DNA of 27,772 nucleotides from Bacteroidales bacterium (GCA_030156305.1 JASGMZ010000010.1:1-27772); one strand, 5' to 3'; positions 1 to 9,175 are shown, numbered from the stretch's first letter. The notes: generated by a model not told the origin, from the letters alone. Program-made: numbers and translations.

Positions 1-258
1 GAAGAGGTAGTACAAATGATCGAAAAAAATAAAAATTACGATCTTATTTTAATGGATATTCAAATGCCAAAAATGAACGGACATATTGCCTTTAAACACC
101 TAAGAAATCATGGGGTAAATATTCCGGTAATAGCACAAACAGCATATACCATGGATAGCGATATAAACGAAATTAAAAACTTAGGATATAATGATTATAT
201 TATCAAACCAATTGACATTAAAAAATTATTTGAAAAAATAACAAAGTACCTTGATTAG
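1..258 (+). CDS. Response-regulator receiver domain, C-terminal part of a gene cut by the window edge (likely hybrid histidine kinase)
   Basis: The reading frame is open from base 1, so the start lies outside the window; the ATG at 16 is internal. The visible 85 residues are the second half of a CheY-like receiver. The acidic strand LILMDIQMP carries the phosphoacceptor Asp (about residue 19 of the fragment), followed by the alpha4 region 'AQTAY' and the conserved Lys in 'IIKPID'. The protein ends right after the last receiver helix with no DNA-binding domain. This fits the C-terminal receiver of a hybrid histidine kinase, common in Bacteroidetes, though a stand-alone receiver cannot be excluded. 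The next gene starts 6 bp downstream, so the two are probably co-transcribed. Confidence 0.85.
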   Translation, partial: EEVVQMIEKNKNYDLILMDIQMPKMNGHIAFKHLRNHGVNIPVIAQTAYTMDSDINEIKNLGYNDYIIKPIDIKKLFEKITKYLD

Positions 259-264
259 TTAGCT

Positions 265-984
265 ATGGCAGAAAAAATTATGTATGTTGAAGGAGTAGGA
301 AATGTTAAATTTCGAAAGAATAAACGATCAAAAAACATAAGCATATCAATGCGCCCGGGAAGAGGGATAATGGTTACCTTCCCTTTTTTTGTAAGTTATA
401 ATTCGGCAAAAAAAATTGCAGAACAAAAGAAAGAGTGGATAAAAACACAACAGCCCAAAATTGATGCTATTGAAAACAAATCAACATTTTTTTCTGAAAA
501 AACAATATTTAAAACGAGAAGCAGAAAATTAGAAATAAGTAACCATAACGAGAACTCTATAAAAACAACCATCACTAACCATACCATTGAAATTAAGTAT
601 CCAGCCAATGAAAACATTCAATCCATGCAGGTTCAACAAACAATAAAAAATTCCATAATTAAAGCCTTACGGTTTGAAGCTAAAGAATACCTTCCCCAGA
701 GAGTAAAATTTCTGGCTGAGAAACATAACTTTACCTATCGGAATATATATATTAAAAATAATAAAACCCTTTGGGGAAGTTGCTCAGGAGTAAACAACAT
801 TAACTTGAACCTACATCTTGTTCGTTTACCCGACCACCTGATTGATTACATCATTATACACGAACTTTGCCATACGAAGGAAAAAAATCATGGTAAAAAA
901 TTTTGGAATTTAATGGACTCTATTTTGGGAAATGCAAAGTTGTACTCTAAAGAACTGAAAAATTACTCCATTAATATCTATTAA
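265..984 (+). CDS. YgjP/DUF45-family zinc metallopeptidase (M48-like)
   Basis: The 239-aa protein carries WGSCS (residues 170-174) and the zinc site HELCH (H199, E200, H203) followed by NHGKKFW (H209). This is the H-E-L-x-H...N-H-x-x-x-F-W signature of the YgjP/DUF45 (SprT-like) metallopeptidases. H199, H203 and H209 are the expected zinc ligands and E200 the catalytic base. There is no signal peptide or membrane segment, so it should be cytoplasmic. Substrate is unknown; members often sit beside restriction or repair genes, but here the neighbour is a receiver-domain gene 6 bp upstream. The ATG at 265 was chosen because it falls directly after the upstream stop; an ATG at 280 is a possible alternative. 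Confidence 0.88.
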   Translation: MAEKIMYVEGVGNVKFRKNKRSKNISISMRPGRGIMVTFPFFVSYNSAKKIAEQKKEWIKTQQPKIDAIENKSTFFSEKTIFKTRSRKLEISNHNENSIKTTITNHTIEIKYPANENIQSMQVQQTIKNSIIKALRFEAKEYLPQRVKFLAEKHNFTYRNIYIKNNKTLWGSCSGVNNINLNLHLVRLPDHLIDYIIIHELCHTKEKNHGKKFWNLMDSILGNAKLYSKELKNYSINIY

Positions 985-990
985 CATTAA

Positions 991-1021
991 TTTGATTTTT
1001 TCTTAAAAAAATGTAAGTTTA
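991..1021 (+). promoter_or_regulatory. Bacteroidetes-type promoter for sensor gene 1
   Basis: TTTG at 991-994 is followed by a 19-nt spacer and TAAGTTTA at 1014-1021. This matches the Bacteroidetes sigma-A consensus (TTTG, 19-21 nt, TAnnTTTG) at all but the last base. Transcription would start near 1028, about 20 nt before the ATG at 1049. It suggests that sensor 1 is transcribed separately from the peptidase gene. Prediction from consensus only. Confidence 0.55.
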
Positions 1022-1048
1022 ACAGTTGTTTCCTAACCTGTTTGTCCG

Positions 1049-3397
1049 ATGAAAATAAATACCAAATTATTACTATATATTCTGTCAACTTCAATAATAA
1101 TTTTTATTGCAGTAGTAGGATATATCACTATTAAATCGCAAAAAATAGCATTAACCGAAGCACAAAATGTTGCACAAACCACGGCAAAAGAATATGCTAA
1201 TATTATAAAAAGTGAACTCTCTGCTGATTTTAAGGCTGTAAAAACACTTGCTCAGGCTGGCCAGGCTTATCATACCCTCCCCTGGGATGAATGGAATAAT
1301 GTTTTTTTAGAACAACAACGAAATGTTATTCTCGAAAATCCGCATTTTTTGGCAGTAGCAACCAGTTGGGAATTACAATACATTAATCCCGAATGGGATA
1401 AACCGTTTGGCCGATACCTTAACGGATGGGTAAGAGAACAAGATGGAAGTATTCAACAGCTGGAAGCAGAATTAAATACAGATGGCGATGTGTTTACAAG
1501 TAACTACTATAAAATGAAATCATCAGGCCAACCGATGATTGTTGATCCGGAAATTTATAATTATTCGGATAACGCAGAAGACCAGTATTTAAACTCCAAC
1601 ATTTCAGTACCCATTAAATTGGGCAGTTCATTTATAGGGCTTGCAGGAGTCGATGTTGATTTACAACGATTTCAAAAAATTATTGAAGAAATAAAACCTT
1701 TCGAAAACAGTTATGCATTTCTGCTTTCAAACAATTGCACTTTTGTTGCCCATCCCGACAAAACGCTTATGGGCCAATTAATGGTTGAAAATAATAAAGA
1801 TTTTTTTAAAACTTATAATATCGCACAAAAAGTTGCCGAAGGCGAATTTTTTTCATTTACCCATAAAAACAAACAAAAAGAAAAGCATTATTATGCTTTT
1901 GCTCCAATAAAAATTCAAAGTATTGAAACCCCCTGGTCGTTGGTAATTGTAGTCCCTAATAAGGTAATTACATCAAAAGCAAATAAAATATTAATTAATG
2001 CACTTATCGTTAGTTTTATTGGATTTATAGTACTAACCCTTGTCGTTTGGTATATTGCACAAAACATTACAAACCCAATAGTAAAAATTACCGAAACCCT
2101 GAAAAACCTAGCGCTGGGAAAAATCGATAAGTCATTAATAATTGAAGCAAAAACCAAAGATGAAGTAGGTGAAATGACGCTGGCATTAAACACATCAATC
2201 AAAGGATTAAATAAAAAAGCAGCATTTGCCAGTGAAATTGGTGCCGGCAATATTGATACACAACTCGAACTGTTAAGTAAAGAAGACAAACTTGGCCAAT
2301 CTTTAATTGAAATGAGAGAAAGTTTGAAAAAGGCAAGAGCTGAGGAAGAAAAAAGGAAAGAAGAAGATCAAAAACGCCGATGGGCAAACGAAGGGCTGGC
2401 AAAATTTGCCGATATTTTACGCCAAAACAATGATGATTTATCCGTCTTATCGATGAACATTATTAAAAATTTAGTTCGCTATCTTAATGTTAATCAAGGG
2501 GGGCTGTTTATGCTCAACGATAATGAGGAGTCTGGAAAAACATTAGAGTTATTGGCTGCCTTTGCTTTTGACCGCGAAAAATATTTTACCAGACAGGTTG
2601 AGCTTGGCGAAGGGTTAGTAGGTACTTGTGCTTTAGAAAAACAAACCATTCACCTAACAGAAATTCCTCAGAATTATGTAAACATTGTTTCAGGATTAGG
2701 TGGTTCAAACCCTAACAGCTTATTACTGGTGCCTTTAAAAATTGAAAACGATATTCTCGGAGTAATAGAAATGGCATCCTTTAAAAAATTCGAAAAACAC
2801 GAAATTGAGTTTGCAGAATCTGTTGCAGAAAGTATTGCATCAACACTAAAGTCTGTACAAATAAATATCAAAACTTCCGAGTTACTTGAAAAGTCACAAC
2901 AACAAGCAGAAGAGATGGCAGCCCAGGAAGAAGAAATGCGACAAAATATGGAGGAATTACAAGCTACACAGGAAGAAGCCTCCCGCAGAGAAAATGATTT
3001 AAATACAATGATAAATGCCATTGATCATTTTATGCTAAAAGCAGAATTAAACCCTGAAGGGAAATTTATAAGTGTAAATGATTTATTCTTATCTACTTTC
3101 GGATATACTAAAAATGAAATAACAAATCAAAGCATAGAAAAATTAATTCCTGACCAGGAATTAAGCCGGTTTCAAAAAATTTGGGAAAGAATTGTAAAAG
3201 GAAAATCACATAACGAAATTTTTAAACAAAAATCCAAAAAAAACGAAACCTTATGGTTGATCACTTCATATACACCAATATATGATGAAGACGGGAGTCT
3301 GTTAAAAATTCTATATCTCGCTATCAATAACACAAAATCAAGAAAAGAAAAAGAAGAACTGAAACGTAAAGTAGCCCTTTACGAAAAAAACAAATAA
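1049..3397 (+). CDS. Membrane sensor protein 1: dCache-HAMP-GAF-coiled coil-PAS, no output domain
   Basis: The 782-aa protein has TM1 (about 8-27) and a periplasmic double-Cache domain (about 33-310; typical WELQYINPEWDKPFGRY and GLAGVDVDL stretches). TM2 (about 314-337) leads into a HAMP domain (about 338-390) and a second HAMP-like helix pair to about 430. Then come a KRKEEDQKRRW linker, a GAF domain (about 460-605), a Glu-rich coiled coil (608-650) and a PAS domain (about 655-765). No histidine kinase, GGDEF, phosphatase or chemoreceptor signalling tip is present, so the output must be through partners. It is the most divergent of three tandem paralogues: its PAS lacks the GTHHS motif of the other two and its C terminus ends in a basic helix. 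Ligand unknown. The upstream receiver-domain protein is a possible but unproven partner. Confidence 0.85.
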   Translation: MKINTKLLLYILSTSIIIFIAVVGYITIKSQKIALTEAQNVAQTTAKEYANIIKSELSADFKAVKTLAQAGQAYHTLPWDEWNNVFLEQQRNVILENPHFLAVATSWELQYINPEWDKPFGRYLNGWVREQDGSIQQLEAELNTDGDVFTSNYYKMKSSGQPMIVDPEIYNYSDNAEDQYLNSNISVPIKLGSSFIGLAGVDVDLQRFQKIIEEIKPFENSYAFLLSNNCTFVAHPDKTLMGQLMVENNKDFFKTYNIAQKVAEGEFFSFTHKNKQKEKHYYAFAPIKIQSIETPWSLVIVVPNKVITSKANKILINALIVSFIGFIVLTLVVWYIAQNITNPIVKITETLKNLALGKIDKSLIIEAKTKDEVGEMTLALNTSIKGLNKKAAFASEIGAGNIDTQLELLSKEDKLGQSLIEMRESLKKARAEEEKRKEEDQKRRWANEGLAKFADILRQNNDDLSVLSMNIIKNLVRYLNVNQGGLFMLNDNEESGKTLELLAAFAFDREKYFTRQVELGEGLVGTCALEKQTIHLTEIPQNYVNIVSGLGGSNPNSLLLVPLKIENDILGVIEMASFKKFEKHEIEFAESVAESIASTLKSVQINIKTSELLEKSQQQAEEMAAQEEEMRQNMEELQATQEEASRRENDLNTMINAIDHFMLKAELNPEGKFISVNDLFLSTFGYTKNEITNQSIEKLIPDQELSRFQKIWERIVKGKSHNEIFKQKSKKNETLWLITSYTPIYDEDGSLLKILYLAINNTKSRKEKEELKRKVALYEKNK

Positions 3398-3430
3398 TCC
3401 TACCACAAAGAATTTAGTATATAGGATTAT
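3394..3430 (+). repeat. Inverted repeat after sensor gene 1
   Basis: ATAATCCTA (3394-3402) pairs perfectly with TAGGATTAT (3422-3430) across a 19-nt loop, starting at the stop codon of sensor 1. There is no strong T-run directly after it, so it may be a weak terminator. It also overlaps the predicted -33 region of the next gene, so a regulatory role is possible. Confidence 0.4.
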
Positions 3431-3444
3431 AAATTATATTTTTG
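3413..3444 (+). promoter_or_regulatory. Bacteroidetes-type promoter for sensor gene 2
   Basis: TTTA (3413-3416), a 20-nt spacer and TATTTTTG (3437-3444) match TTTG/TAnnTTTG at all but one base. Transcription would begin near 3451, about 27 nt before the ATG at 3478. The region is very AT-rich, so chance matches are more likely than usual. Confidence 0.45.
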
Positions 3445-3477
3445 AATAATAATTTTTTTTAATAAATATAATCTGAG

Positions 3478-5793
3478 ATGAAATTTAAGCTTAATCTGAA
3501 TCTGAAAAGCAAAATGCAGCTGTACCTAATTACTATATCGGTAATTATATATGTAGCAGCCATAGGATATATAAGTTTCAACGCAAAAAATTCAGCTTAC
3601 AAAAATTCTGTTGATTTAGTAAATGCCGAAGCCGGGAAATATGCCCATAAAATTCAATCTGATTTGAATGAGTATATGGCTGTTGTCCGAACGCTTTCAA
3701 AAGCATTTTCCGTTTATAAAGATATGCCCCGAGAACAATGGGACCCGCTTTTTATTAAAATGTACGACAGAGTTTATCGCGACAACCCTGACTTTTATAA
3801 GCTCTGGGATAGCTGGGAGTTAAGCAAAATTGACAGTAGCTGGGACCAATCCATCGGGAGAATATCCAATGAATTTGGACGAGTTGACGGAGCAATTTAT
3901 AACAAACAAGAAATACGAAGCCTTGATGGTGACTCAGAAGTGTATGCTAATATTAAATCTCAGGCCCGCGAAATGATTCTCCCCTTATATTTTGATTTAT
4001 TCACCGAAGAAAACCAGGATGCAGAATTAATGACAAGTCTGGTAAGCCCTATTATGATTGACAACCAGTTTCACGGAATGGTAGGTGTTGATCTCATCCT
4101 GAAGCAGTTTCAGCAAATGGTTGAAAATATAAAAATTGAGCAATTTCCTGGTACCTATGCATTTTTACTGAGCTATGAGGGCATGTATGCTGGTCACCCA
4201 AAAACTGAATGGCTAAACCAGCCTGCAACATTTAACCTCAAATCGGATGAAGAATTTTCTATTACCGACCGTATCAAAAAGGGAGAAAGTTTTTCCATTA
4301 TTACCAAAGGCCAAAATAATGATACCCAATTCGTTGCATTTGCTCCCATAGCCATCGGACGTACCAACACTCCCTGGTTTTTAGGCGTGTCGGTTCCTAT
4401 AAATTCTATTATGGCTCAAGCCGATAGGAACTTTATGATCTCAATTATTGTTGGTATTATCGGTATATTTATTTTAAGCTTAGCAATTTATATTATTACT
4501 AAAAATATTTCTGACCCGATTCAGAAAATTACCGAACTCCTTAAAAAACTTTCAAAAGGACAAACCGACATTAAAATGCAGCTTAATGTAAATAGCGGTG
4601 ACGAAATAGAAGAAATGGCCGATTCGCTGAAAACATCCATATTAAGTTTAAATGAAAAAACAGAATTTGCTAATCATATTGGAAAAGGAGAACTGGATTA
4701 TGATTTTAAGCTTTCCAGCGATGAAGATGAGCTTGGAAAAGCGCTTATTAATATGCGAAACAGCCTCCAAAAAGCAAGAGAAGAAGAGGAAAAACGGAAA
4801 ATAGAAGATCAAAAGAGAAGGTGGGTTAACGAAGGCCTGGCAAAATTTGCCGATATCTTACGTGCAAATAATGACAATTTAGAACGCCTGGGCCATGATA
4901 TTATCAAAAACCTGGTATATTATCTCGATGCTTGCCAGGGTGGATTATTTTTACTCAACGAAGAGGAAGACAATAAAAAATACCTTGATTTAATTTCGGC
5001 ATTTGCCTACGACCGCGAAAAATATTTTGAGAAAAGAATTGAATATGGAGATGGAATTGTTGGTTCTTGTGCAATAGAAAAAGAAACCATTTATATGACC
5101 GACCTGCCCCAGGATTATATAGAAATTACCTCAGGGTTAGGTGGTTCGAATCCTGATTCTTTGTTGGTGGTTCCCTTAAAAATTGAAGATCAGGTTTATG
5201 GGGTAATTGAAATTGCATCGTTTAATAAATTTGAGAATTATCAAATCGAATTTGTTGAAAAAGTTGCTCAAAACATTGCTTCTACCATCCAATCAGTAAA
5301 AGTTAGCATACAAACCAATGAACTTTTAGAAAAATCCCAACAACAATCAGAAGAAATGGCTGCACAGGAAGAAGAGATGCGCCAAAACATGGAAGAACTT
5401 CAGGCTACCCAGGAAGAGGCCGCAAGAAAAGGTACTGAAATGGAAAGCTTAATAAATGCCTTAGAAAATTCGAGTTGTATTGTTGAATATAACCCCGAAG
5501 GATTTATTACAAAAGTAAACGATAACTATCTTAACCTTCTTAACCTTTCCAGAGCCGAAGTGATGGGTACACACCATTCAGACAAAATGGATTTTACTGA
5601 TAAACAAAAAGAAGAATACAATAAGTTTTGGAACGATTTGAAAAGAGGTGTAACCAAGAAAGAAAAATCAAAATTTATTGTTAATGATAAAGAATTAATA
5701 TTTATTGAAGTATATACACCTATTATGAATGATGAAGGGAAGGTGGAACGCATTTTAAAAATTTCTAATGAAATTTCTGAATTTGACAAATAA
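3478..5793 (+). CDS. Membrane sensor protein 2: dCache-HAMP-GAF-coiled coil-PAS, no output domain
   Basis: The 771-aa paralogue of the preceding gene has the same order: TM1 (about 14-33), periplasmic dCache (about 38-315), TM2 (about 318-340), HAMP and a second HAMP-like segment, GAF (about 462-605), Glu-rich coiled coil and PAS (about 655-765). The GAF domain and coiled coil are nearly identical in protein sequence to its neighbours; the Cache domain is much more diverged, suggesting different ligands feeding one shared output. The PAS contains GTHHS and a following FWNDL, features also found in PAS domains of chemoreceptor-like proteins. There is no catalytic transmitter. It probably has its own promoter and is likely co-transcribed with sensor 3, which starts 21 bp downstream. 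Confidence 0.85.
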   Translation: MKFKLNLNLKSKMQLYLITISVIIYVAAIGYISFNAKNSAYKNSVDLVNAEAGKYAHKIQSDLNEYMAVVRTLSKAFSVYKDMPREQWDPLFIKMYDRVYRDNPDFYKLWDSWELSKIDSSWDQSIGRISNEFGRVDGAIYNKQEIRSLDGDSEVYANIKSQAREMILPLYFDLFTEENQDAELMTSLVSPIMIDNQFHGMVGVDLILKQFQQMVENIKIEQFPGTYAFLLSYEGMYAGHPKTEWLNQPATFNLKSDEEFSITDRIKKGESFSIITKGQNNDTQFVAFAPIAIGRTNTPWFLGVSVPINSIMAQADRNFMISIIVGIIGIFILSLAIYIITKNISDPIQKITELLKKLSKGQTDIKMQLNVNSGDEIEEMADSLKTSILSLNEKTEFANHIGKGELDYDFKLSSDEDELGKALINMRNSLQKAREEEEKRKIEDQKRRWVNEGLAKFADILRANNDNLERLGHDIIKNLVYYLDACQGGLFLLNEEEDNKKYLDLISAFAYDREKYFEKRIEYGDGIVGSCAIEKETIYMTDLPQDYIEITSGLGGSNPDSLLVVPLKIEDQVYGVIEIASFNKFENYQIEFVEKVAQNIASTIQSVKVSIQTNELLEKSQQQSEEMAAQEEEMRQNMEELQATQEEAARKGTEMESLINALENSSCIVEYNPEGFITKVNDNYLNLLNLSRAEVMGTHHSDKMDFTDKQKEEYNKFWNDLKRGVTKKEKSKFIVNDKELIFIEVYTPIMNDEGKVERILKISNEISEFDK

Positions 5794-5814
5794 TAATTCT
5801 CATAAATTCTTATT

Positions 5815-8127
5815 ATGAAGATAAAACTTAAAATACAACAAAAGATACAGCTATTTATCATTTCATCCTCAATTATCATTTATATTATAGCTGTGGGATA
5901 TATAAGCTATAAAGCCCGAAAAATGGCCTATAACGATGCTGTTAAAATAATGAATAACCAGGTACAGGAATCGGCAAAAGATATAAAAGCCCGGCTTGAT
6001 GCTCAATTTTCCGCCGTTGTGGCTATCAGTAATGCCTTTAAAGTATACAAAGATTTTGAAAAGGATGAATGGCAAAATCTAATCCATAAAATGTATGCAC
6101 ATATCTTTAAAAACAACCCGGATATTTATGCTTTATGGGATAGCTGGGAGCTAAGTGCCATTGACCCGGAATGGGATAAACCCTATGGACGAATAAGCCA
6201 TTCGTTCTGGAGAGATAATGGAATAATAAAAGACAATGTTGAGTTACGTAGTTTGGAGGGTGACTCGGAATTATACGCAGAAACAAAAGCCAATTTAGAA
6301 CCAAATATTAACGAACCCTATTTTGATGTCTTAACAGGGGATAAAACAGTATCGTTGCTAATGACCAGTTTAAATGCTCCAATTGTTGAAAACGGGAAAT
6401 ATGTTGCGGTGGTTTCTTTTGACATTACCCTTGTTCAACTCCAGGAAATTATTGAAAATATTAAACCTTATGAGGGGAGTTATGCTTTTTTAATTTCAAA
6501 CAAAGGCGCCATTGCCGGACATCCCAATAAAGATTTTTTTAATCAACCTATTATTGAAGTTTTTCCTGAAGATGAAAAAAGTGAACACATCTCAGAAAAT
6601 ATCCGTGAAGGAAAACATTTTAGCTATACAACCCTTGATGAGGAAGGAGTAAAACATTATATCACATACGCTCCCATTCATATTTTAAATACCAACACAC
6701 CCTGGTCAATTGCTATTTCTGTTCCTGAAAATGTTATCATGCAAGAAGCAAACAAAAACTTCAGAATATCTATTTTGGTAGGAATTGCAGGCATCTTACT
6801 CATGTCGTTGGTAATTTTAATCATTAGCAAAAATATTACCAACCCTATAACACAAATTACCGAGCTACTGAAAAAACTATCTATTGGGCATCTCGATGAA
6901 AAAATGAGAATTAAACTTGATACCGGCGATGAGATTGAAGAAATGGCAAATGCCCTAAATAAATCTATTGATGGTTTAAATAAAAAAGCCGATTTTGCAA
7001 ATCAAATTGGAAATGGCAATTTAAATCATGATTTTGAATTGCTTAGTGATGAGGATATTTTAGGTAAATCGCTTATAGATATGCGTAATAGCCTGGTTAA
7101 AGCCGAAGAAGAAGATAAAAAACGCAAAAAAGAGGATGAAAAAAGACGCTGGGCTAATGAAGGACTAGCCAGGTTTGGTGATATCTTACGCCAAAATAAC
7201 GATAATATTGAAAATTTAGCCACCGAGATTATTATGAGTCTGGTTAAATACCTGAATGCAAACCAGGGCGGATTGTTTATCTTAAATGATAATGATAAAG
7301 AAAACGTTTACTTCGAATTACTCTCGGCTTATGCCTTCGACCGCAGAAAATATCTGCAGAAACATATCGAGCCCGGAGAAGGGCTGGTAGGAACCTGTGC
7401 CATTGAAAAGAAGACCATTTTTATGACCGATATTCCACAAGATTATATTGAAATTACATCCGGACTGGGAGGTGCAAATCCAAATTGTTTACTTATTGTT
7501 CCTCTCAAATTGGAAGAAGAAGTGCTTGGAATTCTCGAGATTGCTTCGTTTAATGTTTTCGAAAAACACGAAATTGAATTTGTTGAGAAATTAGCCGAAA
7601 GTATTGCATCTACGTTATCATCGGTACGAATAAACCTGAAAACGTCAGAACTACTGGAAAAATCACAACAACAGGCAGAAGAGATGGCGGCACAGGAAGA
7701 AGAGATGCGCCAAAACATGGAAGAATTGCAAGCCACACAGGAAGAGTCTTCTCGCAAAAGTGCTGAGATGGAGGGTTTAATTGAAGCTTTAAATACATCG
7801 AGCTATGTTATTGAATACGACCTGGACGGATATATTCAAAATGTAAACGATAATTACTTAAACTTAATGGGTTTATCTAAAGATGAGGTTTTAGGAACTC
7901 ACCACTCCTTGAATATGGAGTTTTCAGAAAAGCAAAAAGCAGAATATGACAAATTCTGGAAAGATTTAAGAACAGGAAATGTAAAGAAAGAAACAACAAA
8001 AGTAAAAGTTAATAACAAAGAGCTGGTATTTGCAGAGACGTATACACCCATTAGAAATGCGGAGGGAGAAGTATTCAAAATCCTCAAAATATCCAATAAC
8101 ATTACTGATTTTAAGGAACAAAAGTAG
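5815..8127 (+). CDS. Membrane sensor protein 3: dCache-HAMP-GAF-coiled coil-PAS, no output domain
   Basis: The 770-aa third paralogue is closest to sensor 2. TM1 is at about 13-33, then dCache with the LWDSWELSAIDPEWDKP stretch shared in outline with sensors 1 and 2, TM2 (about 318-340), HAMP, GAF (about 462-605), Glu-rich coiled coil and a PAS with GTHHS and FWKDL. The protein ends right after the PAS. It starts 21 bp after sensor 2 with no separate promoter match seen, so it is probably the second gene of a two-gene unit. It is closed by the bidirectional terminator just downstream. Function is inferred only as extracellular ligand sensing with intracellular GAF/PAS input; the output partner is unknown. 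Confidence 0.85.
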   Translation: MKIKLKIQQKIQLFIISSSIIIYIIAVGYISYKARKMAYNDAVKIMNNQVQESAKDIKARLDAQFSAVVAISNAFKVYKDFEKDEWQNLIHKMYAHIFKNNPDIYALWDSWELSAIDPEWDKPYGRISHSFWRDNGIIKDNVELRSLEGDSELYAETKANLEPNINEPYFDVLTGDKTVSLLMTSLNAPIVENGKYVAVVSFDITLVQLQEIIENIKPYEGSYAFLISNKGAIAGHPNKDFFNQPIIEVFPEDEKSEHISENIREGKHFSYTTLDEEGVKHYITYAPIHILNTNTPWSIAISVPENVIMQEANKNFRISILVGIAGILLMSLVILIISKNITNPITQITELLKKLSIGHLDEKMRIKLDTGDEIEEMANALNKSIDGLNKKADFANQIGNGNLNHDFELLSDEDILGKSLIDMRNSLVKAEEEDKKRKKEDEKRRWANEGLARFGDILRQNNDNIENLATEIIMSLVKYLNANQGGLFILNDNDKENVYFELLSAYAFDRRKYLQKHIEPGEGLVGTCAIEKKTIFMTDIPQDYIEITSGLGGANPNCLLIVPLKLEEEVLGILEIASFNVFEKHEIEFVEKLAESIASTLSSVRINLKTSELLEKSQQQAEEMAAQEEEMRQNMEELQATQEESSRKSAEMEGLIEALNTSSYVIEYDLDGYIQNVNDNYLNLMGLSKDEVLGTHHSLNMEFSEKQKAEYDKFWKDLRTGNVKKETTKVKVNNKELVFAETYTPIRNAEGEVFKILKISNNITDFKEQK

Positions 8128-8149
8128 ATACAGGTAAAAAAACAAAAAA

Positions 8150-8170
8150 AATCCCGCTAAAAACGGGATT
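8150..8170. terminator. Bidirectional rho-independent terminator between convergent genes
   Basis: AATCCCG (8150-8156) and CGGGATT (8164-8170) form a 7-bp stem with a CTAAAAA loop. An A-tract precedes it and a T8 run follows, so both strands give a stem followed by U residues. It lies 23 bp after the stop of sensor 3 and 25 bp after the stop of the minus-strand TPR gene. Confidence 0.9.
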
Positions 8171-8194
8171 TTTTTTGTTTATCTTTATAATTGA

Positions 8195-9175
8195 TTAGTT
8201 GCATTTAAGCACATGTTTCATTTGATATTCAGCAGCCTGTTGGTAATCACCTTTCGCAGCTTTTGAATAATTATCACATGCAGCAGCATTATCCCCTTTA
8301 CCCAAAAATGCATTTCCTAACTCATAATAAATTTTAGCATCTCTTGTAGTTCCTTCTCCATCAAACAACTCTAACGATTTATTGGCCATTTCAATGGCTT
8401 TGTCCCATTGCTTAAGTTTATTATAAACAGCCGATAATTGGTAATATAAATCAGAATCAGCGTCTTTATAATCTAATGATTGAGTAAAATAATCGGCGGC
8501 ATCAGCATAGTCTTCTGATTGATAAGCTTCAGCACCTTTTTTCAAAAAATAATTTCCGGCAAGCGATTTAATATCATCCTCTTCTTCAGCTTTATTGTTA
8601 GCAATGGATACTTCAATTCCTTTATTGGCTGTCTCTTTCAATGCTTCGGCATTATCCTGCTCTCTTAACGCCATGGTTTTATAAACATACACTTTGGCAT
8701 CATTAGGATTATATTCTAACGCATGATTGAAAGAAGCAATCGCTTCATCATATTTTTCTTCTTTTAATAAATTGGTTCCTTTAATACGATACAACTGAGG
8801 AATAATTCCTTCTGCTTTTTTAAGATACGCTTCATTACCATAGGTTTCTGAATATTCAGCCAGTTTTTCAAAAGCTTCAATCGAACCATCATAATCTTTT
8901 TGTTTATATAATCCCAGTGCATGTTTATATTGCATTACCGGAATTTGTTTAATTGCCGTTGCCCGGTTTTCATTGTCAAATTCGCCCAGTTCTTCGTAAA
9001 TAGAAATACATTTTTTAAACGATTCTATAGCACCCAAATAGTCTTTAGCCTGCGATTTTGATACCCCCTCTTTTAAGGCATCAACAGCTTCTGATGATGT
9101 TTGTGCATTTAGATTAACTGCAAAACCCAATAAAAAAATCATTGCAGTTATTGTACTCTTTAATTTCAATTTCAT
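8195..9175 (-). CDS. Secreted tetratricopeptide-repeat protein
   Basis: The 326-aa protein begins with a signal peptide (MKLKLKSTITAMIFLLGF..., probable cleavage before QTSSE). This is why the ATG at 9175 was chosen over an upstream in-frame ATG at 9247, whose 24 extra residues would precede the signal. The mature part is TPR helices throughout: for example YLGAIESFKKC, YDGSIEAFEKLA, YDEAIASFNHALEYNPND, YADAADYFTQSLDY and WDKAIEMANKSLEL. Two Cys lie near the C terminus (AACDNY and the penultimate residue). TPR proteins of this type act as periplasmic or envelope scaffolds in Bacteroidetes; the partner is unknown. It converges on the sensor genes across a shared terminator. Confidence 0.85.
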   Translation of the reverse strand: MKLKLKSTITAMIFLLGFAVNLNAQTSSEAVDALKEGVSKSQAKDYLGAIESFKKCISIYEELGEFDNENRATAIKQIPVMQYKHALGLYKQKDYDGSIEAFEKLAEYSETYGNEAYLKKAEGIIPQLYRIKGTNLLKEEKYDEAIASFNHALEYNPNDAKVYVYKTMALREQDNAEALKETANKGIEVSIANNKAEEEDDIKSLAGNYFLKKGAEAYQSEDYADAADYFTQSLDYKDADSDLYYQLSAVYNKLKQWDKAIEMANKSLELFDGEGTTRDAKIYYELGNAFLGKGDNAAACDNYSKAAKGDYQQAAEYQMKHVLKCN

